Below are positions 52,677-63,393 of a stretch of 64,000 nucleotides of DNA, in pieces. Both the position numbers and the translations under genes were made by a program. The stretch covers positions 248,001 through 312,000 of the forward strand of contig BCIA01000001.1 in the NCBI GenBank assembly GCA_001599815.1, read 5' to 3'. The notes below the pieces were generated by a model. The model saw only the letters and a list, made by a program, of their open reading frames with translations, searched no databases and was not told the DNA's origin. Each line of letters begins with the position of its first letter. Position 1 is the first letter of the stretch. This stretch comes from Furcasterigmium furcatum. Lineage: Eukaryota > Ascomycota > Sordariomycetes > Glomerellales > Plectosphaerellaceae.

Positions 52677-54839
52677 CTACCACCAGACGGTGTCAGCCTC
52701 CCGCCACGTGTTGGAGCCGCAATGTATCTCGCCGCCCCCGACATGATGCGACGCCCAATTGTCCTGGAACGTGACATTGTACCCGACCTTGCCGTAAGCC
52801 TCGACGACGGCCTCGGCCATGACGTCGACACCGTTGATAACGGGCCCCCAGGGGTTCGCCGCCAAGATTCGCGCACCAGGCAGGACGACGCTATTGATGG
52901 CGCTGGGGTAGAGCATCCACAAGTAGCCGAACTTCTGCTCCTCCTCCGTCGGGTCTCCGGGGCTGGGCCGTGCGCACTCGGGATGCTCCGGGTGCCTGTC
53001 GCAAAAGTCCTCCCACAACTCCCAGCAGGGCTTGGTCTCATTGGACTGCTGGCGGGTACGGACGACATTGTCGGGCCTTGGGTACTGAAGCCTTGAAGAC
53101 GGCCGAGGCGCGCTGGTCCTCAGAATATCGCCTTTGATGGAGCCAGGGCTGCCGAGAGATGCGCCGTAGCGCGGTGACTGGCTGTGGCGCTTGCGACCAC
53201 CGCAACTGAACTCCCAACTGCCGGTTCTGCCAGAGACAATTACGTCCGGCACATAGAAGATGTCGTCGTCGGTGATGCCGACCTCGCGCTTGAGTATGTC
53301 GAGGTTGTACTGGACCCTCTCCTTGGCGTACGCGGTGATCGCCGTTACGTTGAACTCGAGCACCTCGTCGATGGTCTCCTCGAGGGCCTGGGAGCAGGCG
53401 CCTATGGCGGGAGCAGGCAAGGTGCTTGGTCGTGATACGGCTCTGAGGTTCCCATGGCCATCGGCAGCGGCCTTTTCTATTATCGCAAGTCCTGCCGCCG
53501 AGTCCAAAGCCATGACAACCCAGCCGCGCTCGTTGGGGTAGGGAAGAAACTGGATGAATTCGTCGACGTGCCCCACCGAGAGCCAGTCGCTGTCGAGGAG
53601 GATCGGGTCCTGCTCCTCTTGCGCCCGTAGGAAGGGGGTTATATCGGGTTCCTGGGCGTGCGACCCGCCCATGATGATGCGGCCGGCGGGGTAAGAGATG
53701 CCATTGTGCGTGTGCGGCGGAACAGCCTCGAGGTTACCGGTCGAGTCGAACTCGCCTCCCTCGCCGTTGTGATGGTGCTGTACGGCGCCGACAGTATCCG
53801 AACGTAGAAGGTTGAAAACCTCGCGACCAGCCAGACGTTGCGGCTGCGCCGACCGAATCATGACACGGAGGATCTTGGGGCCGTCAGGGCCGGGGATGCT
53901 GGTGTAGCCTGATTCGAAAAAGTCCTGCGTCCAGACATCTTCGACGTCTTCGGGGAACAGCATAGTGTCCTCCACGCCGGCTGCGGCTGCGTTGGCTTTG
54001 AAGCCCTCGGAGAACTCCAACTGCGTCTGCGGGTCGCTAAACACTGCGCCCAGGGCCGTAAAGGCCCTCTCGACGCGTTGGTTGTGGTGATGGGTGAGTA
54101 CCGGTGCCACACGAAGGGCGACCGAGTCAGTAAACGACTCCCCGGCCAACTTCACGGTGAAGTGAACCGTGGCCAAGCCATCCCAGCCCACTCTTCCGGG
54201 CCTCCGGACATCGCGGGCGTCGATGCCCAGCTGCAGGCCGTTCTCGAACTCGGATACTTTGAACACTCGTGAGGCGTCAACGTACTCCCAGCCGCCGCAG
54301 TCGGTCTTGTGGAAGATGCGGGACCGCGTAGCAGCCACGTCTTCTGCAATGTAGACGCTCGCTGTCGAGTCTGGACCAAGCTCGCCCTCGATGGGGAGCG
54401 TCAGGAGCGGCGCGAGGTACTCTGCGTTGCGCTGAATGTTGTCCGTCGCGTCGTTGCACTGGTCCAGGTATGTCTCCGAGTTGAAGGCCTCCCAGTCGGG
54501 ATTGAGGGGGATCCCGCATCTGCCGACGAGTTCGTCCTGGCTAGGCGGCGCCAGTTTGCCCTTGCACCTCTGGTTGGTGTCGCCAATGTTGGCGAGGAAC
54601 AGAGCGCCTCTCTCACGGGTCCATGTCGTCTTGTCTTGAGCGTCAGTGCTGTCAACGATGCCGTCACGGTTCGTATCAGCCAAAATGGTGACGTTGAGAG
54701 CGTGAGCGACATGGCATGTTGCTCCTGCAAGTTGATTTTGTTAGAAGAGTCTCTGCGGTGATGCTGAGCTTTTTCACAGCATCATTGGGTATTGAAACCT
54801 ACCCAGCAGGACCGCCGCGGTCCGTGTAGAGAACAGCAT
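52677..54839 (-). CDS. Secreted peptidyl-arginine deiminase (PAD)
   Basis: Two exons (54839-54803 and 54724-52677) encode 694 residues; the first supplies a signal peptide ending near residue 20. Just after it comes a calcium-loop motif LADTNRDGIVDSTD and RGALFLANIGD, matching the PAD middle domain. The catalytic domain has all four expected residues: Asp280 in WTQDFF, His398 and Asp400 in GHVDEF, and Cys681 in GEIHCGSN near the C-terminus. PADs convert protein arginine to citrulline, usually with calcium. The animal N-terminal cupredoxin-like domain is absent. Acting outside the cell, it could citrullinate host or own secreted proteins (inferred). An insertion between about 520 and 590 is Cys-, Pro- and Ser-rich. 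Confidence 0.88.
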
Positions 54840-56128
54840 AACTAGTGGCAGGAGTGAAAGGAGGACGATAAAAGACGAGTTCACGGTGAATTCGTCAGAG
54901 GCTGTCAGAGGGCCGTACGGCGTAAAGATCATCAAGATAGCGTCGTAGCCGACACGCACTCAGTCAAGTATTATACAAGTACTCGTTCTCGTTCCCGCGC
55001 CCACTTCGGACCAGGGATAGCGCCCCTGCCCCGTGAGGATGTTCCGTTGTCCTGCCTCACTTGTTGGGGAAATTGAAGAATCGTATCCGCCTAAGCCTCA
55101 TCTCCCGCAGCCATGGCACCTGTCTGTTCCCTGCATTTGGTCCACTTAATGCGGGCATTTCGATCTACCGATCGGTTTCCAGGCTTCGTTCTGCAAGACG
55201 CGCCGGGCCAAGGCCATTCTCCAGGCGAAGCAGCGAGCTGCTTCTCCGCTATGCCCACGAATCGCCATGGTTCCGACTGGGGGTGACTTACTGTGTGAGT
55301 AAGCTGACACGAGCCCCTTGCATCGACTCGCACGAGTCGCCATGCAACGTGGAGAATGCGTGTGCATCCACACAATGTTCCCCGGGCTCCGATGGCTTCA
55401 AGTAGAAGCATCGTGCTGCGCCGCGAAGAGCAAAGGCGCGGGACTCGGCGCACACGTGAGCGATGACTGCGAGGTCAAGTAGCGAGATGAACCTGATGAC
55501 TTCGGAATCGGGCAGTTCCTTGTGCCTGAGTCTTGATACCCACAACACACGCGGCGGCGGGAGGAAGCGGGCGTTGTCCCTGGACTGTCTGTCGCTTTGC
55601 CCGTGGAAGCCATATTTACGATGTGAGTGAGGAGGGGACGCAACCGGCATGCGTAGTGTCGGTCTGAGGCAGAGATTTATAAGGAACAGGCCGATAAAAG
55701 TACCAATCCCAGTTACGAAATGAACACAACTGCTCACTGCTGATTGCGTCGACCTGCAGTGACGGAGGCTCGCAAGAAGACTCGACAAAAAGACGACGAT
55801 CGCCACAAAAATAAAACAAAACATACAACACCGGGTATTCGCTGGTCGTCACCGACCCAACTACTAATCCAGCCCTCACTGGCTTATCTATGGGAGAGCG
55901 GACGGGATCCCGAGTTTTCCAGTGGGTATGGTCGTATGTGCTGGAATACCGATGGGTATCGAATCATAAAGCCACGGTGCATGTCGAGCCTGCCCTGTTG
56001 TCGATTTGAGTCGGGGTTGGTTCTATACAAATATCATGATAGGGCCGTGGAACGATGGATACCCAGGCAGGGTAGTATTAAGATGATAGTGGCAGTAGGT
56101 CTAATAATCAGCCGGTATGGGTACGCCG
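54840..56128. promoter_or_regulatory. Long intergenic region upstream of the PAD gene
   Basis: Holds a TATAATA on the minus strand near 54975, about 130 bp before the PAD start. No convincing gene was found in the remaining 1.1 kb. Confidence 0.4.
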
Positions 56129-58677
56129 TTACCGTTTGGCTGCTGCCTCCCTGAACTGCTTGAATCTCCGTCGCATGTCCTCAACCTTCGGGTCTGATTT
56201 CTCAAACAGCCCGTGCCCTCGGTTCCACCTGAACAGTCCGTCGCCTGGATCTTTTTGTATCCTCTCTGTCTGTAACCACCTGCCCGGCTGTTTTTGGGCC
56301 ATCTCGTTCCTAACAGCCTCGCTGTCGTCGCTGGTCACGCAGTATATACAGTACGTTGCCACTTCATCTGCCGTATGTCGTGAACATGCTGACTCAACTA
56401 TGCGCCCTCCATGAACGAAGGCAGTCTCATCAACAGTTCCGAGATCTACACAGGTCGGGCGAGAACCTTCCTTGTAGACGGGCCTGGCAGTGTTGGTGTC
56501 ATGGTGGAAAATGCCCCTGAGATGGTCGAGCTCCTGGTTGATCCCGTAGACTCGCAGAGCTAGACCACGCCAGAGAGGGTGGACTGGCCGCCACATAGGC
56601 CGTGCTCGCTCATTGTCGTACCATGATTCACAGTCGAACATGCCGAGAGAGGTTCCGTAAATGCATTTGGCAAACTTATCAGAGGCAAACCCTTCGCGAA
56701 AACGTTGAGCGAGGTGCACAACAGACGTTGGATTCGTCGGCTTCTTGTGGGCGCCGATTCGCCAGCCAAGAAGGATGTCGTTGGTGAGGATACGCATGTC
56801 CCGCCGAACGGCTTTGATCCTGAGGGTATCACGCTGTAACCCAACGACGGTGAGGTCCTGCGCGAGGTACCAGTTGCTCTCCACGTAGGCAGTGTAGGAA
56901 ACCCAGGTTACAAAAACGTCCTCATCTTGATCATGGGTCATCGTTCGGTTGCTCTGCATGTTTCCCATCCACGCGTGTTGAAGAAGAGGGAAGTCCTTTC
57001 GCCTCAACAGCAATGGTCTGCCTGGGCAGGTCTTCACGGCTTCCTCGAAGGCATTTCCAAGATCCTCAAGTATTTTCGAACCGCCGGGTGACTTCTTCAG
57101 CCGTTCATAGTTCGCCTCATCGACGAGCAACTCCATATATCGGTACTTGACTTCCGTTCCTGATCGAACGACGACTCTCTCAGTACTTCGTTCTCCGGCA
57201 TCGTTTTGGTGTACCGGAGAGGACGTGATTGGCGCTTCAACGGGCTGATTATTTTTTGCATGCCGGGGCGTCGGGTCAATCTCAGTTTCGACGTTTGCGC
57301 TCTCTGCCCCATCCTCTCGGGATTGCTCAGTCTGGATTGGGGGTGTCGCTGGTGTGTCATCATGGTGGACAGGGTCGACGTCGCCGTGGCACCCACCGCC
57401 ATCGGATGAGAGTGATTCCAAGCCCCTGATGATGAAAGGTGCGTGGTTGTCGCTTGCCCATGCGTGGATGTAGTCCATAATGAGAAGCAGCTGCAGCGCG
57501 TCGTCCAGCTCCTTCACATTGCCGGTCCAGAGACATGAACAGGCGTAATTCTGTACCACCCATGTCAGTGTTGGCTCTCCATGAACCCAATACTACAGAC
57601 TTTCGGAAACTCACCGGCTGCCACTCCTCGCGTTGGTGCGTTTCATCTGCAACGGGGATGAAAGAAATGAAAATCCGCCACTCATACGCTCGATTCGCAA
57701 GGAACCAGGTCAGGGGACTACCGTCAGGCTGGCCCTTGGCTGCAAACTCATTGTAAGCATTGGCCTGCATTTTCATTGATCGCTCGATGATTTCTGCCAT
57801 GTCTTCGTAAATGGCCGCAAAATTCTCCGGGGCTGTGGCGGATTTGGCCTCTGCCAATAAGAAGGGGAACACGACAGGGCTGCGGCCGTGGTGAAGTGAA
57901 GGCTCGAGAAGTTGGAGGCATGTTTTCCGGGGTTGGTCCCTTGGAGGCTTCTGCAGAAGAGATCGGATTCGGCTATGAAACCTCAAGCCAATGAACCTGT
58001 CTGCTCTTCTGAGCATGCCTTTAGACATGTGATATTCGACCCTACTATCGAAGGTAGTGTCGTCCTTTTGAAAGGCCCTGCACATGTCAGTTCTCTCCAT
58101 ATTAAAACACAAAAGGGGCGATGCTCGGCACAGTCGCCATCGTACATTTGGAGCTCGGCAAAGTCACATTTGCAGTACCGCTCTGATCCCGCAACCCAGT
58201 ATGGCTTCAACTGGGAGGCCCACATTCGGCTACCACAATCGCTACTACATCAGCGACTTGTTGTTAGCCAAGAGGCAAAAAAGGGAGCTGTGGTTTGAGA
58301 CCCGTGATATCGTACCAGTACCTCGAGAGGCCGAATGAATGAAAGACGTGAACCTCAACGCCATCCCGCCAGTCGGACTCGTTAACTTCAGTCTTCATGT
58401 CGAGGGCTCGGGCTTGGGATGCTATGGTCAAGGCTAGTCTATGCGTCTCCCGACTGACACGCGATCTTGTTGCTTGCATGTCAGTCGCCCACTGATCCCA
58501 GGTCAGGCGCTTGACCTTTTCCATGTCCGCGCGGATGGAAAGATGGTGCTCTGGCCATTCGCTGGTTTCGACCACGGTGCCGAAGCCATCTTCAAAATCG
58601 ACGTTGAGCTTTGAGTTTTGATGCTCGGTTTTGGACGGCATAGTATCGAGCTTGTTGGGTAGGAAGTAATTGGTCAT
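56129..58677 (-). CDS. PD-(D/E)XK nuclease-like protein
   Basis: Four exons (58677-58316, 58229-58146, 58077-57615, 57550-56129) give 776 residues; exon 2 is only 84 nt, and phases close. The motif VFPFLLAEAKSAT supplies the E-x-K half of a PD-(D/E)XK-type active site, followed by helices carrying IIERSMKMQANAYNEFAA and strand EWRIFISFIP. Fungal genomes hold many such proteins, often lineage-specific and of unknown role, possibly DNA-active or domesticated from mobile elements. The C-terminal 470 residues (VKYRYMELLVDEANYERL onward) are unfamiliar. The first-half exon choices are my best fit and less certain than the rest. Confidence 0.6.
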
Positions 58678-59200
58678 TGAGAATTACTCGAGTTTCGGGG
58701 TTTTCTTTCCTCATTTATTACCACATTGGTCTGCAGCAGCCTGGCACGAGCTGATGTCGCGGGTTCTCTGAGCGCCCTGCTGGCTTGCCTGCAGCTGTAG
58801 CCGCCGAACAGATGATGTCCCCCAACACATATTTAGGGATGACAATTCGGGCGACTGGACGGTTTCAAAGCAAATTGGCAGTCATGTGAGACATTCCCTG
58901 AAACAATGCAGGGGCGGTGGTTTTTTCTGCCAACATCATGACATGCCAGAGCAGCGGATGGCAGCTGTGGTAAAGAGAAAAGGTGTGGAGGGTGGCCCTC
59001 TGAGTCGATTGCTTCAGCAGCCGCTTGACTTCGTTTTCCGAGCCTATCATATCCTTCTTCAGCCACAGTCCGCAGGCTAATCTGCCCTACAGGGTGCGAC
59101 AAGGCCCTGGAGGGGCAATGTGATCTGCATCTCCAATTGATCCATCGTCCACTAAACACACCGACCTACATACCTGACGGGCCGGACCAAAACCGCGGCC
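58678..59200. promoter_or_regulatory. Divergent promoter, nuclease-like gene / MFS gene
   Basis: No gene or clear regulatory word was recognised. Confidence 0.4.
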
Positions 59201-60603
59201 ATGCAACCTCCAGAAGAAGCAGAGAGGGCCAGCAGCGTGCGCAACGGTCGTGACCATGAGACGTCACCCCTACTCAGCCCCGGGCCACCAACTGGCCAGC
59301 CGCACTCTGTCGCCCAAGTCGCAGCGACCATGCTCTCCTTCGCGGTCCTCGGCCTCTTCACCTCCACCACCGGCGTGCTGCTCCCCCACCTCGAGCGCGA
59401 CTACGACCTCTCCGACGCCCAGGCCTCCCTGATCTTTCTCGCCGTCCCGGTTCCCTACCTCCTCGCGGCGCAGATGAACAGCTGGCTCCATTCCCGGCTC
59501 GGGCGCCGGGGCATCGCCATCCTGGGGCCCGTGGCGCACGCCGCCGCGTCGGTCGGCGCCTCGCGGAGACCGCCGTTCGGGGCCTTCCTAGCGTGCTTCG
59601 CGGCGGTCGCGTTCGGCAACGGCCTGCTCGACGCTTCGTGGGCGACGTGGGCGGCGGCGAGGGAGAATCCGAACTTCGCCTCGGGGCTTCTCCACGGTGC
59701 GTTCTCGGCCGGGGCGGCAGCCGGGCCCGCGATGGCGGGGCTGGTCATCTTCACGGAGGAGGGGTCGTGGTCTGTGTGGTATCTCTATCTCGTAAGTTGC
59801 GGTCGCTTCCTCGGGCAGACATGGATGCATTGTTAACGTCAAGGACACCACAGGCGGGAGCTGCCGTCGCCGAGCTGGCCGCGCTGGCGTGGGCATTTCG
59901 GGCAGATGGGCCCGTCAGATACCGTGAGCTCGACAGCTCCGAGTCAGACATCCTCAAACCGGAGAGACAGGGCATCTACAGGGTCGTCCGCTACCGAGCC
60001 GTCTGGATGTGTGCCGCCTACCTACTCGTCTACGTCGGCACCGAGAGCTCCATCTCCAGCTGGATCATCGTCTTCATGACACGGGCCCGCCATGCCCGCC
60101 CGGCCCTGGCGAACCTCTGCTCGACCGGGTTCTGGACCGGCATGGCCATCGGCAGGCTCGTCTTGGGGCCACTGACCGAGAAGACCGGCGTCAGACGGGC
60201 GGTCACGATCTACCTCGGCCTCGCCATGTTCACCGGGGTGCTCTTCGCAGCTGTCGAGAACCTGGCCGCTTCGATCATGCTTCTCGCTCTCATCGGTGCA
60301 TTCTGCGGACCGCTCTTTCCTTCCGGTATTGTATTCCTGGCATCCGTCATACCCAGCGATCTCCACGTGTCGGCGGTCTCATTTGTATCGTCTGTTGGAC
60401 AGGTCGGCGGCGCCGGGCTCCCGGCGCTCCTTGGCCTCATCTCGGAAGCTGTCGGCATTCGCGCCTTCCAAGCCGTAATCATGGGGCAATTGATCATCAC
60501 GCTCGTGGCTTGGATTGTTCTCGTGAGAACAAGGAGGTCGGACACAGCGCATGCATCAGCGGCAGCCTCGACTACAAGTGAGAGCTCCATGCCGGTGAAT
60601 TAG
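59201..60603 (+). CDS. MFS transporter (Bsc6-like group)
   Basis: Two exons (59201-59791, 59854-60603; 62-nt intron with GTAAGT donor and CACAG acceptor) encode 446 residues. After a polar N-terminus with an acidic dileucine-like ETSPLL, about 12 helices follow: GLFTSTTGVLLPHLERDYDLSD, SRLGRRG, GLLHGAFSAGAAAGPAMAG in the first half, and IGRLVLGPLTEKTGVRRA in the second. It lacks the sugar porter PESPR and PETKG motifs. The layout is that of fungal MFS proteins related to yeast Bsc6; substrate unknown. Dileucine-like signals can direct vacuolar sorting, but that is speculative here. Confidence 0.8.
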
Positions 60604-60710
60604 GATGCAGCTGGAAAGTTCCCCGCCGTACGACAACATGCCGATAACCCTAATCTCAACGGGCTTCAAAGTAGGCATGTGAAGTTACATACACGGATCA
60701 ACAGCTCCCC

Positions 60711-61567
60711 CTAAACAGTGATGGTCCTCGATGCATCAAAGTCGTGGATACCCAGCTTCTTGCCGCCGGGCGTGACTTCTTTGGTGCGTCCTGGCAAAAC
60801 GTAACCCCGTTGATTCGCCACCACTTGTACATTGTTTGCCTTGAAAGTGGTCGTATAATGCGTGTGACCAAACACCCAGGTGTGCACCCCGTCCCAGCCA
60901 CCCTCAGCCAGCATATCAGTCGCAAAAGCAGGCGTCCACGGATTCTCCTGGTGCTCTGGCTTTGAGGTTCCCTTTAGACAAGGGGCATGGTGTGTGGCGA
61001 CGAGAAGCCGCCTTCCATCACGGTCTTCTGAGATGGACTGTGCCACCTGTTGCTTGAGCCAAGTTGCCTCTTGGAGGTGCACCTCGTTGTGTCGATGAGG
61101 AGTCCAATCCCGTATCTTGCGGTAGTCGCTGATCTTCGACAGCACCATTTCGTGTTTATCCTCGGGTATTGCCGACCAGAGCGTACATCCAAGGACGGTG
61201 AGCTTTGAATCGGGGTCATCCCAGCGGGCCTTGTCCAGCAGGACGACTTTGTCATTGAGTCGCGGTTCAGAGACAAGGCGCCTCGCTTCCTTCAACCCCG
61301 TTTCGTAATCGAGGCCATAAAACTCATGGTTTCCGAGGACCAGGAGGACCTTTGAGAATCGTGACGCTTGCATCTCGAGGAAGCTGAGAAACGCATCTAG
61401 TCGATGAGCCGGCCGATATCGCCAGCTAACAACAGGAGCGGCGCGCAGGCGGGGAACTCAAACGACGAGTACTGTTGTCCGACCTCCAGGTGGAGGTCAG
61501 ACATGACTTGAATGCGGCAGCTTCGCGAAAGCTCATATCGCCTTCGAAGTGAGCTGAGGAATTCCAT
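60711..61567 (-). pseudogene. Calcineurin-like metallophosphoesterase, frameshifted
   Basis: Two frames together match one metallophosphoesterase. Frame A (61567-61398) has the first metal motif in QVMSDLHLEV and LLLAGDIGRL, then hits TAG at 61399-61397 right after LID. Frame B (from 61397) continues AFLSFLEMQASRF, LVLGNHEFYG, VATHHAPC and VFGHTHYTTTF to the stop at 60711. One base appears missing between 61398 and 61397, and no GT-AG intron can bridge the two parts. Either the gene is a recent pseudogene or the base is an assembly error; the remaining coding sequence is otherwise undamaged. A start at an internal ATG in frame B would lack the first metal site. Confidence 0.65.
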
Positions 61568-61935
61568 GAGCGGGCAGCGGTCGTACTGTCGGCGGTCAGG
61601 TATGGGAAGAGGAAAAATCGGCCTCGCGGTCAGGGAACACGGGCGCTAACTACTTCACGAGCGGTGAAAAGCGGAGACATTTCCCGTACAGCGGCCGCCA
61701 AAATAGGAGTACAGCGAGTCTGTCATTCGGCGCCGAGCTCACGAACTTAGACTAAACTTGCAGGGCTCCTGTATGAAGCAACTGGGGATTGACTTGAGTA
61801 TTGCGGCAAAGGCCTCAAAGTATCTGTACGCCACAGGACTCGGACCTCTTGCTATCGGAGATATCCAGCGAAATCTCCTTGCTTAATCGTGGGTAGGAAT
61901 CACCACTGCTAACAGGTTTGGCTGAATAGCTCCAA
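61568..61935. other. Intergenic region
   Basis: Upstream of the frameshifted phosphoesterase and downstream of the cysteine-rich protein gene. Nothing recognised. Confidence 0.4.
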
Positions 61936-62268
61936 CTAGCAGGGACAGTTGTAAACGGGAGGGCAAGCGCAGTTGTCCGCGCGAGGAGCGAATGTGCAGC
62001 TATAGCCAGGACCGAGGCAACAGACTGGATAAGGAGCCGTGCCGGTGCATCCAAGACTTGCAGTTGCCGGGTTGCCTAAATCACAGTTTAGAAAAACGTC
62101 AAACGGGGTCCTGAGCCAGCATGGCTTCCAGCGCGGCATCTTACATGAAGAAAAAGGACCGGAGTTGGCGCAGCAGTAAAAAGAGCCTCCGTTTGTGCAC
62201 CTGTAGGCGGCTGCGTTAGTGAAAGATGCTAGGCCAACGACGGCTCCGAGAACACGAAAAGCCAGCAT
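61936..62268 (-). CDS. Secreted cysteine-rich protein with hydrophobin-like cysteine order
   Basis: Spliced exons 62268-62145 and 62075-61936 encode 87 residues; the 69-nt intron (GTAAGA donor, TTTAG acceptor) keeps frame and has no stop, so an unspliced 110-residue form is also possible. A signal peptide ends near residue 20. In the spliced form the first eight cysteines follow the hydrophobin order C-CC-C-C-CC-C (AYRC, FYCC, SSC, LGC, PVCC, YSC), but spacing is tighter than class I or II, and four extra cysteines follow (DNCACPPVYNCPC). TATAAATA on the minus strand at 62356-62349 supports this start over a far-upstream ATG at 62565. Surface-active or effector roles are possible, none shown. 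Confidence 0.65.
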   Translation of the reverse strand: MLAFRVLGAVVGLASFTNAAAYRCTNGGSFYCCANSGPFSSCKMPRWKPCWLRTPFDVFLNCDLGNPATASLGCTGTAPYPVCCLGPGYSCTFAPRADNCACPPVYNCPC

Positions 62269-63393
62269 GGTGAAGTTTTCGTCTGTCAATGTAGATACTT
62301 GTGAAATATTAAGGAGTCTGAAGTAGCGTGTGAAGAGGAGGGGCTGGATATTTATATTGAAGAGCGCCCGAGACCCAAATGTATTAGATGATCGATACAC
62401 AAATGGCGGCAGAGTATGCGTTCCAAAAGCCCACTCTACGGGCCGAAAGCCGTCATCCGTTGAAGTACTGACACATCTCGACGCTCTTCGCATAGGGGCG
62501 TGACAGGGTAGGCCACGGTTTGTGGGAATGTCTCTCGATCTCGGTACAATGGACAAGGTGCACACATGCGTTGCAGCAAGCCACCTCGGTAGTAACCCTC
62601 TTTCGGAATTTACGGAATTCGCCTAGAGACTTAATAAAGCACCGCAATTTTGTCAACGTATCATTTGCACGGCTGAAATGCATGAACTGAAGTCACTTGA
62701 CTGGTGAAGTTCGTACTTTGGCTTGCTTCCACCCGCTTGCAGAACGCCACCCCCGCACAAGGCAATGACAGCGGTTGCGCGGCCCTCTTACCGATTGGGA
62801 GTGCATTCCAAAGAGGGGATTTCGCTGAAGAGAGTCCAATGATGCATAGTATTGGAGCAAGATGGCTGTCACACCGGGAGTATTTGAAACGTTGCATATG
62901 GTTGAGCGAACCACCGACAGCTGCAGTTTAAATTACGGATGATACGTTTGCGTGATGCCAGCCACCGTGTAGATTCGTATGGATTGTCGAACTTATGTTG
63001 CCATAGGTTGGCTGGGGCATCTAATCCTCGTATCCCAATAAAGCCTGTGAAAGCATGGGGAAGCTGCGGAGGGCCGGCTTCCTCATTGCTGGCATGACAC
63101 ATTATTCTTCACTTTCCTCCCTTAGTCTTGGAATGTGCCGTAAACGTGAGACAAGATCTTGGTCTGCTAATCTGGGGACAATCTAGCGACTTCTAGGGGG
63201 GACTCTGCATCAGCACACAATCTTGATATTGAGCATTGACAAAATATCAACAAAATAAGAAAGACGGGCCAATTAATTAGTCGTTACCACAAATTCCAAG
63301 ACCATTCAGACTTTTAGTTACGAAAGAAATCCTCTACAACCGTTCACCCCGGTGAAACCTCCTGCCTTTCTCGGGTCCCTTAGATGAAGGCTG
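62269..63393. other. Gene-poor region
   Basis: Carries the TATAAATA box at 62356-62349 for the cysteine-rich protein. No gene model could be supported in the rest of this 1.1-kb stretch. Confidence 0.4.
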
